Shown here piece after piece: positions 34,184 through 44,168 of a stretch of 64,000 bases of DNA; positions within the stretch are counted from its first letter, which is position 1; every line of letters begins with the position of its first letter. A program made the position numbers and the translations under genes. The notes under the pieces are model-generated. The model was not told where the DNA came from. It searched no databases and saw nothing but the letters and a program-made list of their open reading frames with translations. The stretch is taken from contig CP137873.1 of the NCBI GenBank assembly GCA_034406715.1, positions 496,001 to 560,000 on the forward strand. Direction: 5' to 3'. The DNA is from Rhodotorula mucilaginosa. Taxonomy: Eukaryota > Basidiomycota > Microbotryomycetes > Sporidiobolales > Sporidiobolaceae.

Positions 34184-35653
34184 ATGCGCTCGTATACGGC
34201 TGCTCTCGCGGCCTCGCCGCTGTTCTTCCTCGCTGTGTCTGCGGCAGGGATCGTCGACAACATGGCACACTTTGACACCATCTCGGTGAGGGTCCTTGTC
34301 TTCCGCTCAGGCCTCTTTTTAGCGCTCGGAAAAGCTCACCGCCTCAGCGAGCGCGATAGGGTATCGCCGTCAGGTTCGAGGGAGACTATTACGTCCAGAA
34401 CGTCATGACGGGAAAGTACTTGTACTTTGACCGCCCGGGCGACTTGACCAACCTCATCACCGGCGACGAGCGCAAACCCGTCCAACTCGGTCACGACAAG
34501 TCGTACGGCCAATCGGGACGCGTGTGGGACCACTGGGAGGGAACCTTTGTCCGCGGCTTGAACGACAAGTGCATGTCGGCGCAATGGGGAGAAGACCAGG
34601 GCGTCGACGTCGCCGGCGTCTCGTACGCTTGCAAAGTCGGACCGGGATCGACCGGCACCGACTCGCTCGAACTCGCGAAACAGCTGTGGAAGCTTGTCCC
34701 GTGCGGCAGTAGTCACGGTGGTGAGGAAAAATCCTTCGCCACGGCCAAGACCTCCGACTTTAAACAGCTCGCCGCGGTCGAGCCCAAGGACGACGACAAC
34801 TCTGTCGAATCCAAGGCAGCCGAGACCGCGACTTTCGAAGCCAAGACCCAAGAGGCCCCTACCCAAGCCGCTCCGACAGAGGAGGAGGACTGGACTCCGA
34901 AGGAGACGCAGGCCGTCGACCCGAAAGACCGCTCCACTTGGGTGTGCCGCAAAGACGGGAAATGGCTCTCTGAACACCCCGAGTGAGTCTCTGTGATGTC
35001 TGCACTCTAACCGGAAGGAAGTACGAAGCCGTGGCTGACTGTGCCGAGCATTCGCCCCCTACCAGCTATGTCACGAAAGCCGGCCGGATCGAGTGCAAGG
35101 ACGAACTCGAGGCCTACATCAAGGAGCATGGCAAGCCCGTCGACGACGGCATTGACCCGAACGACCGCACCACCTGGGTATGCCGCAAAGACGGCAAGTG
35201 GCTCTCCGAACACCCCGAGTCAGTTGGATCCTTCCCCTGCCCGAAGTTCTGCTCGCTGATGCACACGAATCTTTCTGCGCGACGAACAGGTACGTCTGGG
35301 AGGCCGGCAAGATCGAATGCCGTCAACGTCTCCTCGACTACTACGCCGAGCACGACCAGCAGAAGAAGCGTTCGTCCATGCCCAAGCAAGCTCGGAACCT
35401 CACTCGCCGCAGTCGCCGCCGCTCCGCCGACAGTCCCGCCACGCACGACTCGATGAAGCGCCACTCGGACCTCCTCGCCAAGCGCGCGTCGTCCCAGACT
35501 TACTGCATCATCGCGCTCGACCACTTGACCGACATGACCACCCGCGCCGTGGCCGGAAAGACGATCCCGAGCTTTGGTGGCTACCTCTCGGTCGAAATGA
35601 CCGACTGGAACAAGGACGACGACTTGCAGCACTGGCGCATCACGCCGGCGTGA
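34184..35653 (+). CDS. Secreted beta-trefoil-like protein with exon-encoded repeats
   Basis: Four exons (34184-34285, 34360-34982, 35066-35218, 35290-35653) give 413 residues. Residues 1-21 (MRSYTAALAASPLFFLAVSAA) form a signal peptide. The next part, FEGDYYVQNVMTGKYLYF to QLWKLVPC, and the C-terminal part, YCIIALDHLTDM to LQHWRITPA, look like beta-trefoil strands of ricin-B-lectin type, each ending near a Q-x-W-like motif. Between them lie a Thr/Ala/Glu-rich linker and a tandem module (WVCRKDGKWLSEHP, then YV..AG.IEC). The family is not one I can name. Secretion or cell-wall attachment is inferred from the signal peptide and the absence of membrane segments. Exon 2 uses the TAG acceptor at 34359; other acceptors break the frame. 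Confidence 0.8.
34918..35330 (+). repeat. Tandem coding repeat with phase-2 introns at the same point in each unit
   Basis: Units start at 34918 (GAC CCG AAA) and 35154 (GAC CCG AAC). Over the first 65 bases of each unit, up to the splice site, I count seven differences. Both units are cut by an intron after HPD/E at the same codon position, and the two downstream exons start YVTKAGRIEC and YVWEAGKIEC. Exon 3 (153 nt) is flanked by two phase-2 introns. Confidence 0.85.
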
Positions 35654-36088
35654 TTGTGCCGCTCCGTTGCGAGGCTCGTGTCTACTTCCCCCAACATCCT
35701 TCGTCATTTTCACCTATCCCCCCTCCCTTTGCTCTTGGTACTTTTGGATAACCCGTCCTTTTTCGCTTCCGATACCCCGATGTTGTATTCCTCTTCATAC
35801 CCGTTATATAGCTTCCCCGCTTTCCTTTTCTCCCGACCGGTCCTGGCCTGGCGCTGGACCGCATCCTCTTGCAACTCCCTTTTCTTGCCTTTCAACCAAC
35901 TCAAACAGTTCTCCGGAGTCGCGTGACCTGAGCGCTGAAAGGTGGGGACATTGAGGGTAATGCATGCACAGATGGACGACTTCAGCAACATGGAAAGCGA
36001 GGGCAAAGAAGAGGTTCTACATGCAGACCGGGATCAGACGGAACGTTGTCAAGATCCCGGGGGGTGGATCATGGAATTCCATGCGTTC
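35654..36088. other. Convergent intergenic region
   Basis: A pyrimidine-rich 3' flank of the secreted-protein gene and the 3' end of the Gln-rich gene. No coding signal. Confidence 0.4.
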
Positions 36089-37207
36089 TCATGCGTACGA
36101 CAGGCCGAGTCCGTAAGCGGTGTAAGAGGAAGGGGACAAGGCGGCGCCGGCGGTAGGAGGCTCGAGGTTGTTCTCGGTCGCGGGTCCGACGTGCTGACTC
36201 AGTACTTGCTGTAGGAAAGCGGCGTCGACGCCCGACGGAGATGCTGCCCAGGTCGCGGGCTCTTGCTGCGTCGGCCAGCGCTCGGTCGAGGGCGAGTCCG
36301 GAGTCGGGTAGGCAGGCGGACGCACATACGTCGTCGTCTGTTGCGAGTGCGAGTGCGAGTGCGAGTGCGAGTGTGACTGCGACACGCTACCGGCGTCGTA
36401 GGTCATCCCGGCGTCAAGCGGACCGATAGTGACCAACGCGCTGTCGGCAATGTGGCCAAAGTGCGAATCGGAAGCGACGAAAGTGTGGTCGTGCGGTTGC
36501 GAGCGCGTGTGCAGCAGGCCCGAGAGCGAAGGATCGGCCAAGGAGGGGTCGAAGGGTTCGGCCCGCGAGCCGCGGCGACTCGAGTCGGACGAAGCCCACG
36601 GAGTCTGGAGGCCTCCTTGACTTGTCGTCGTCCCGGCAAAGTGCTCGATTCCGCGGCGCATCGGGACCGAAGGCGCTGCTCCGGCGAGTACGCCCTCTCC
36701 GTTCACGCTGCTGAGCGGGAGTCGGGGTTCGTACGGCGCGATGTGGGTCAGGTCGGGCTCTGCCGACATGCGGTCGTTGGCGACCGCTGCGAGCATATCA
36801 AAGGGAGAAGCTCCGATCGGCAGCGCGCTGCTGCTGCTCGCCGCGCCGTAATCGTACCCGTCGTGCGAAGCAGTGTTCGCGTCGAAGTACCCTTCAAAGG
36901 GAACTTGATCGTACGGCATCTGCGTGACCTGCTGCTGCACGGCGAAAGGTGCGCCGTAGTTGACCGCGTCCGTTCCGTGCGCGGCCTCGTAAGGCGACTC
37001 CCACTGCGCCGCGTTCGACGTTTCGAAAGCGTACGTAGAAGCGCGGGAATGCCGACGGGTCGGTTCGGGCGGCAGAGCGAACGCCTGGTGGGGGAACTGC
37101 TGCGCCCACTGAGACGAGTCCTGACCAGGATGGATTCCCAGCAGCGCATTCGTGTCCCCGACAGGGACCGGCGGCGGAAAATCGTTCGCGTGCTGCCGAG
37201 TCTGCCG

Positions 37208-37258
<51 letters not shown>

Positions 37259-39712
37259 CTGTTGGTGTCCCGAGGCGCTCGGCAGAGGCACGCGATAATC
37301 GCCCAAGGCAAGATCGGAAGTGGTGCTCCTACGCCGGCGACCGAAATCGAGCGTCGCATGCGAAGTAGACGCCACCGGTGCTTGTCGGCCGGGAAGTGAT
37401 ATCGGAGCGCTCGCGATCGGCAAGACGGGCGAGACGTGAGCGTTCGTGACTTGCCAGAGTTCGACAGGCTGGGTGAGAGGGTGGCGCGCCGCAGGCCGGG
37501 ACGTCGCCGCATCGTTGTGAGCTGCCGAAGGCGCGTGACGAGTCTCGATGGTGTTGTGCGTTGGCGCCGAGCGCGCAACGCCCTGGTCTGAGCTCGCGGT
37601 CTTGCCTGAAGATGACGACCTGTTGTCAAAAATTCTGGTCAGCACATCATCTCGAGCCGGAACTGGATCGGAAGAAGGTCTTACGAAGGAGCAGGAGGCG
37701 GCGGCGCGACGGGCTTTCCTCCCTTGATCCATTTCGTCTTGCCTTGTTTCGCAGGCTGAGAAGGCTCCGCGACTGCCGTGGTCCCAGTACTGGCGTCGCG
37801 GCGATCCTCCCTCGCTTGTCGAGCCATCTCGTCAGCGCGCATGATCGATTCCGAAGTCTCGACGGCGGCAACGATCTCCTGAATCGCGACGTTGTTCTGA
37901 AGCGGTTCGAGAGAAGGATGGACATGATCCGACTGCGGTTCCTGCTGGACTTGTCCGGCGCCGCCAAAGATCGGCGCCCAGACTTCGTTCGTCGCCCGCT
38001 GCGCATAAGCGAGAGCCTCGACCCAGAAGCGGACAAGTTCGCGCGAGACCCGCGTGCCTTCCACAGGCGTCAGGTTCGGATCTGCGGCACCTGCGATCGG
38101 GAGCGGGAACGCAGCAGGTTGCGGGAAGGCCGAGAGGAGGAGGGCCGAGAGGGCTGTGGCGGGCGCGCGAGCCAGGAACAAGGCGACCTTGGCGGCAGTG
38201 ACGGGGAAAGGGGGCACGTCGACACTCTTCAGGTCGCAGAAAGCAGAGTAACGGCTGGGTAGAAGGGATGAAGGTTGAAATCAGTCGCGTGTCGAGAAGA
38301 AAAGGGAGGCTTGTTCGATTCGAGCGCAACGCACTTCATTGTCAGACACAGACCGTCCTGCTGATCGCGTCTGTCGAGTGCGGAGATCGCCGCTTCGATC
38401 AGCGCCTCCGATCGTAGCTGAAAGGCAAGACCTGCGGTTGTAGGGACTACTCGTGATCAGGAGGTCTCTTTGGACAGGACGCAGGTGCGCGAAACAAGCC
38501 AAAATCACCTCCGGTTGCTTCAAGTCTCGCATCCTTCAAAACTTGGTGACGTCGTTGGTAGAGATTCATGATCGAAGGCATGGCCGCAGGCTGGAAGATA
38601 TGGCTCGGGAGGAGGGGCGTATCTTCGTTCGGAGAGAGAGGGAGATCAGTTCAAGTCGCTTCCCTTCACGAGCAGGGACAGACTTCCTCACCAGTAGGGG
38701 GCGCATCGTGTTGTTCTCGGGCAGGAACGAGCGGCAGCATCGTCTGCGCGGGCGTCGTTTCAGGGAGGGCTCTCTTCCGTTTCGGGGCATGCGTCGGCGG
38801 GGGCGGCGGCGCCGAAGGTGCGACCACGTCCATGTGCTGTACCTTGTTCGCGGTGGCAGGTGCAGGTCTGATCGCCCTGGGCGCGGATACTTGGGAGCCC
38901 TGAGACGTAGGAGCAAGTGCCGAGTGGTGTCGCCGAACGGGAGGCGCCTTGCTCGCCGCCGCAACTCGTCGAGGTTTGCTCGCCTGTTGCGGCTTCTTGC
39001 TGACCTTCTTCCGAGCTTTCGGGTTCGCGCTCCCCTTTCGAGGCCGAGGCGCGTCGACGTCCATCGGCAGGACCGGTTCGACTTCGCTGCTGCTGCCGGC
39101 GTGGTCCGTCTCGTCCGCTGGCCGGTACTCGCTCGCTCCGGTCGACGCCGACGACGACGCAGGACTCGACGCAGCGGCCGACACGGCCGTCTTGCGCTTT
39201 CGGGGAGTCTTCCTGCCGCTGATGTCTTTCGCGCGCCGAGGACGACGGGGCAGCTGGGCAATGGTCTCGCGCTCCAGGCGTTCTTCGAGCTCGCTCAGAG
39301 AGGTGAGGTCCGACTCGTCGCCGCTGCCGTCATCGTTGTCGTCGTCTTCATGGCCCGACGCCATTGGTGCTTGAGGAGTGCTGGCCGACGGAGCGGGCGC
39401 CGGCGAAGCTTGACCGTGTGTGACGCTGGAAGGCGGTTGGCCGGCGGGCGGTGCACTGATTGCAGCGGCGGTCGCATCGTTCGTGTGCCCGTTCACGGTC
39501 GTGGGGGACGGTGTCACGGCCTCTGTAGACTTACTGATGGCTTCTGCAGGCGTCCGCGTTCCCTGCGAAGCTGTGGGCGAGTCGGTGTCCGCGATCTGGT
39601 TGCTGCTATCGCGTCGACGTTTGCGGAGAGCGTACACGCCGGGCGCCTCGTCGAGCAAGGCCTTGGCGCGCGCTTCAGGCGAAGAGGTGGTAGCACTAGC
39701 TGTGCTGGCCAT
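36089..39712 (-). CDS. Large Gln-rich, regulator-like protein
   Basis: Five exons (39712-38692, 38622-38509, 38431-38335, 38254-37685, 37619-36089) join in frame to 1110 residues. The N-terminal 340 residues are disordered and Ser/Pro/Ala/Lys-rich. The middle (exons 2-4) is the only folded-looking part: IMNLYQRRHQVLKDARLEA, SEALIEAAISALDRRDQQD, then NRYSAFCDLKSVDVPPFPV, TAAKVALFLAR and SRELVRFWVEALAYAQRA. That arrangement (aromatic-Cys helix, PFPVT, AALFL-like helix) resembles small helical DNA-binding N-domains seen in fungal Gcr1-like or recombinase-like proteins, but this is a guess. The C-terminal 500 residues are low complexity, with a polyglutamine tract and a Ser-His repeat, as in transcription activators. 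Nuclear role inferred. Confidence 0.65.
36343..36374 (-). repeat. Hexanucleotide repeat encoding Ser-His pairs
   Basis: About five copies of GCGAGT (plus strand) encode alternating Ser-His in the Gln-rich protein. Purely in-frame expansion. Confidence 0.8.
37207..37266 (-). repeat. CAG/CAA repeat encoding polyglutamine
   Basis: About 20 near-uninterrupted Gln codons (CTG/TTG on the plus strand), broken by two His codons. Such tracts vary in length by slippage and are common in fungal transcription regulators. Confidence 0.9.
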
Positions 39713-40145
39713 CGTCTCTGGCTGCTGGCGCGCTGCAGTAGCGTAGACGGGGGGCGGGAGACCGACGCGTCGAAGCCGCTCGTGCTGGCGCGCGCGCTCG
39801 AGGCGCTGGTCGGCGAGTCGGTAGGAGCAGACAGAGAGGGGCTGCCCTTTGTCGCAAGCAAGCGAACGCCCGCTTGCTTCACGGCAAGCTGGTGCGGCGA
39901 GCGAGTGAGAGCGAGCGGACACGGCGCAGACAGAAGGCGGTTCCTTCGGCCGCACCTTCGCGTCTCTGAGCCGAGGCCCACACGCTGAGTTGAAAGCGTT
40001 TCCAACAGCCGAGATAGAACCGCGATCGCCGAGCACGAGCCCCTAGACACGGACAAGCCGGGGCACGGTCCCGCTCCCCTTCCTTGCTCTCCCTGCTCTT
40101 CTTCGCCACCCGCCGCCGTTCGCAAGCTGAAGAGCGGCACCGGTT
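39713..40145. promoter_or_regulatory. Promoter region of the Gln-rich gene
   Basis: 433 bp upstream of ATG 39712. The plus strand has no ATG at all between 39713 and 40242, which matters for the coding-like stretch to the right. Confidence 0.45.
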
Positions 40146-40675
40146 CAGCCACCTCCAAGGAACGAGTACGCCGACCCTTCGACCGCTCTGGAGCAGATCT
40201 TCGAAAGCCGCCCTGCTACCGACGCTGCGCCGCTCAGCAATCATGAACAAGCGATCCGCTCTGCTGCCTGCCCACCCCAGCGCGTCGACCAAGCTGCGTT
40301 GTAATTCGCAAGGACGATGTTGATGCTCGGCTGTATCGACTGATGCTCGTAGCGCCGTAATCGCTTTGTCGATCGATGTGACCGAACTCGAGAAGGCGGC
40401 TGGTCGACATGTCATCGCAGAGCCGGTCAACGGCATCCATGAAGCCAGCAGCACTCAGGCTTCAAGTAAGCATAGGTTCAGCGACTCAGCCTTCGCCGCG
40501 GATACTCGCTCATCGACAACGCGGATGCAACCCGCAGGCTTGCCCTTCTTCTCGGCCGACCCCTTGGCCCGCCTGCAAATTCTTTCCCATCCTCCGGCGC
40601 CACCATATCGATATCTGCAATCTCGCCCTCGCACAAAACGAAAGAGAGCAACTCTTCTATCTCATGCTGGAGTAA
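40146..40675 (+). CDS. Possible small spliced gene, model unresolved
   Basis: The frame from 40149 reads PPPRNEYADPSTALEQIF, ESRPATDAAPLSNHEQAIRS, ACPPQRVDQAA with typical codon bias. It can be spliced at about 40300-40360 into AVIALSIDVTELEKAAGRHV, IAEPVNGIHEASSTQ, followed by a GTAAGC donor at about 40466. A further frame ends DICNLALAQNEREQLFYLMLE before TAA 40673-40675, just short of the convergent methyltransferase stop. No ATG precedes the first segment on this strand, and the last splice is not resolved. ATG 40243 is in another frame. It could be a small helical protein with a start codon I have missed, or a broken gene. I do not recognise a family. Confidence 0.35.
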
Positions 40676-40695
40676 GACTCTATCTAGTCAAGATT

Positions 40696-42221
40696 CTATG
40701 CGATCGCCGGAGAACCGACCGCCTCCCAAACGATCCTCCTCAACTCGTACGTCGTCACGTCCCCACCCTGCTGCTGCGCATTCCTCGCCCCTCCTCCTCG
40801 CGATCCTGCGCCACCGAAGCCGGTGGAAGCTACGAACCGTTCGCGCGAGAGGGTGACGAGGCGGAAGGAGAACTGCTCGCCGTCAGAGGGACGGCGTGCG
40901 AGGTGGTCTCCGGCGACGGGGTGGGACGAGCCTCCAGCCGGCGGGAAGAGCGACTCGACTTCTTCCATCTCGATTCGATGCGTCGGTCGCAACGGCAGCA
41001 TCAAATGAAAAGTCGGTACATCGGAGTGGCCGGCCTTGTCGTTCGTGCGCGTAGGAAACTCGAGATGAGCCGCGACCGCCGCGTGCAAGAGCGTCGCTTG
41101 GCCGCGTTCGTAGGCGAGGTCGGAGCCGAGTATGGTATGATATCGAGTTGTCGTTTGGTCGCTGGTCGTGTTCTCCGGCGACGACGAGAGGGCTGATCCA
41201 TCGTTCGGCGTCACTCGCACAAAGTCTCGCCAGTCGAGCGCTCGCACCCCGACTTCCACATTCCCTGACGAGTGTGCGCTTTTGGGAGGGAAATTGGCCG
41301 CCACGTTGTACCTCAAGTTTTCGAGAACCGCGTCCGGTTCGTCGCCTCCGTCCGAGAGGGTCGCCTCTCCTCTTCGGCCCAGGGCTTCCAACACCTTGGC
41401 CGCAGTCATCCCGACGAGTCCCGTCCCGCTCCCGACTTCCAGTATCCGAAGTGGGGCGGCATCCGACTTGTCGCTGCTGCTGCTGGGGAAGAAGTCGCCA
41501 GGGCGGGTCGCCAACAAGCGCGCAAAGAGCGTCGCGGCTGCCCAGGTTCTGTGACCCGTCGACGCTTCAAGCTGCGTCCCGTCGCGGAGGGTGAGCTCGA
41601 GAGGCGCGCGATCGCGCGTGGCAACGACGGAAGGCGGTCGAGTCGGTGGCGGAGTAGGATAGAACGACGACGCGGCGGGAGGAGGAGGAACGAGCGATTC
41701 CGAGACGGGTTTGGTTTGCGGACCAGGACGAGGCAAGATATACGTCCTCATCGAGGCTCCTTGGGCTGTTGCAAGTCCCCTAAATCAGCACGGTGCGCGA
41801 CTGGACACACACTAAAAGGCGTAGGTGCAAACTGACCACCAGGGCCCGAAAGGTCAGTCAACAGCTTGGCCGCACGATCGACGACGCCTTCCCATGCCCC
41901 CGTTTCGTCTTCTCCCCTTGCGCATTTGCGCGTCCCGATCGCAACGATGCGGTTCAACCAGTCGCGAGCGAAATCAATCTCGAACGCGTCCATACCGACG
42001 TCGTCGTCGTCCTCGCCCGTTTCTTCCTCTTCTTCCTGATCCAGCATGGTAGAATCGTGATCTTCCGAGTGAATGGGAGCGAGAGGCACTCGCAGGTCAA
42101 TAATGGGTTGGGCTGGGAATAAGAGGGCGTCGAGGTAGTCGATGCTGAGGGCGAGTGCCGCAGGCGGCGGAGACGTCGGCGCCAGCGCCGGTAGTGCAGT
42201 TGATGGGTGTGAGCTGTGCAT
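40696..42221 (-). CDS. Putative protein-lysine methyltransferase, METTL21/FAM86 type
   Basis: Two exons (42221-41837 and 41765-40696) give 484 residues. The SAM-binding core of the Methyltransf_16 family is clear: LRILEVGSGTGLVGMTAAKV (motif I), ATLSDGGDEPDAVLENLRYN (motif II region), RALDWRDF and YHTILGSDLAYERG (the family's LGSD..Y motif). Upstream, LTLRDGTQLEASTGHRTWAA matches the usual pre-core segment ending in a Thr-Gly-x-x-Thr-Trp. An acidic stretch lies near residue 60-75. Members methylate lysines on translation factors (eEF2 by FAM86/Efm3, eEF1A by Efm2/METTL21) or chaperones. Which substrate applies cannot be read from the sequence. Confidence 0.85.
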
Positions 42222-42678
42222 GACGGTACAGTGCGATGTACACAAGACCAGCGAGCGTCGTTTGAAAAGAGTGGCGACTCTGCAGTGCTCGGATGCGCAT
42301 GCCAATCCAAATCAGCGATCGACTGCCGTGCTCGAGCGATGGTCAAACGTACCGCGTGCACTCCTTCTCGCTCCACTCCGGCTATGCTCTTCTTAGGGCT
42401 GCCGAGCCTGCATGCCGAGTCTCGGGTCGATTTGCAGAACAGCGCCGATGAAGATGTGCGTCGTCCGCAACGAGAGCTGGCGGGGAAAGTCGCCGAAAGT
42501 GCAGTCGGTACCCGCGCCGTACAGCCGATCAGAGCTCGCCAACTCCGAGATTTCGCTTGCAGCGGAATGATGACGAAAGCCAAGCAACTCATGCTCCGCC
42601 GCTCGGCTCCGAACGAGAGTCGCCGCCACTCCTTTCCTTTTCCCACACTACAGTAGACTCGAGATACTCGAAGCGAGC
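42222..42678. promoter_or_regulatory. Divergent promoter region (methyltransferase / amidotransferase)
   Basis: 457 bp between divergent starts. A 146-codon frame on the plus strand crosses it but has no motif and overlaps the methyltransferase 5' end, so I treat it as chance. Confidence 0.45.
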
Positions 42679-43983
42679 ATGACTGTGGCACCGCATCCGG
42701 CAGACCGAACGACGCGGCTCGACCTCCCGTCGACCGCAACTCGCGACCTCGTCTTGCTCGTCCTTCTCGCCGACACTCCCATCGATGCGTAAGTCCGCGT
42801 TTCCTTATCGCCTAGAAGTTTAGGAAGCTCGTGCCCAAGCTGACCGTTGCAGGTGTGCGCCCGCACAGAGTCCGCAAAGAGTTTGGAACGTACCACGACA
42901 TCTTTACTTCGTTGTTCAAGCACTCGATCGACTTGGTCGCGACCGAGAAGCACGTCACGCAAGGACCCAACGCTGAATACAAGCTCACGATCGAGAGTTA
43001 CGATGTCGTCAACGGCGACTTTCCCACCGAGGACCGCGTTAAGAGCGCGGATGGTTTGCTGATCACGGGAAGCGGTCAGGCTCCTTTCGCTCACTCTGTC
43101 CCTCTCGCCACGCTGGTACTCATTCCGGCGTACCAACCGCGCAGCACATACGGCTCACGACGACGAACCCTGGATCCTCGACCTGGTCGACTACATCGTG
43201 CGGCTACCATCCGTGAACCCGTCGCTCAAGACGATCGGGATCTGCTTTGGCCAGCAAGTCATCTCGCGCGCGTACGGGACCAAGTCGGTTCGCAACGACA
43301 AGGGGTGGGAGATTGGCGTCCACCCGATCGAGTTGACCGAGGTGGGACGGCAAGTGTTTACCGGACGGACGCAGCTGGTACGCTCGCACGCAGCCAAGTT
43401 CTCTCTTCTTCTGGCTTTTCGTCCCCCGGCTGCAGCAACCTCGAGGGTAAAGTGGACTGACGATGCTCTACCTGCGCGCCGCTAGGCCATCCACCAAATG
43501 CACCGCGACAACGTCCCGTCCCTGCCGGAAGGGTTCGAACTGCTCGGATCGACGGACAAATGCCCCGTTCACGGCATGGTCCGCTACGTCGACGGGACCT
43601 CGCCGTCCGAAGCGTCGTTCGACAAGATCTCGATCGTTACGTTGCAAGGTGAGCTTTCCGGACTCGCTGGCAAAAGTCCGAGGCAGTCGGGAGAATTGCG
43701 TTGCCATTAGAGGGAGGAGGAGGAGGAGAGCCCGTTCCGCCGGCGGTGCCGTCGGCTCGCTTTTTGCGCCAAACCCGGAGCTGATAAAACTCCGAGTTCT
43801 CTCTATACGATCGCTGCAGGCCACCCGGAATTCAACAGCAAGATTGTCAACGAGGTGATCGAGATGCGAGAGTCGAAGGGGGTGATTTCGAAGGAGGTGG
43901 CGGACGAGAGTCGGGAGAATGCAAACTCGCATGACGACGGGCAATACATAGGGCGGGTGATTCTGCGGATGTTTGGATTGTAG
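42679..43983 (+). CDS. Class I glutamine amidotransferase-like protein
   Basis: Five exons (42679-42788, 42869-43074, 43145-43377, 43486-43648, 43820-43983) give 291 residues. The nucleophile elbow GICFGQQV carries the catalytic Cys, and GHPEF in exon 5 the catalytic His, with the Glu two residues later, completing a GATase-1 triad. LLVLLADTP at the N-terminus, FGTYHDIF, GLLITGS and WILDLVDYI follow the pattern of the stand-alone GMP-synthase-like GATase family (fungal YLR126C-like). No synthetase domain is attached. Such proteins are cytosolic; substrates proposed for relatives include gamma-glutamyl compounds, but for this protein that is unproven. It starts 185 bp upstream of malate synthase on the same strand. 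Confidence 0.85.
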
Positions 43984-44168
43984 ACTGGCATGCAGCTGCT
44001 GTTGATAATATAGATTGAACAATAACCGAGTGGCATCTAAAGGCAAGGCCTCCGGTCTGCAGGCTCTCTCGGTGGCCGGCTCCGATCAGACTTGGCGTGT
44101 GATTCTCTCGCTTCTCTCCTCTTTTTCTCTCTCACTCTCTCACCCACTCGAGAACCCCTTTTACTCGC

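Noticed and set aside
36343-36374. Hexanucleotide repeat as a possible CRISPR or satellite array
   Set aside because: It is a short in-frame Ser-His coding repeat with no spacers.
38281-39988. Separate genes for the three open frames at 37.7-40 kb on the minus strand
   Set aside because: They join in phase through ordinary introns into one 1110-codon gene with the frame at 36089-37619.
42216-42656. 146-codon plus-strand frame between the methyltransferase and amidotransferase genes
   Set aside because: It overlaps the methyltransferase start, has no motif and Cys/Arg-rich composition typical of chance frames in GC-rich DNA.
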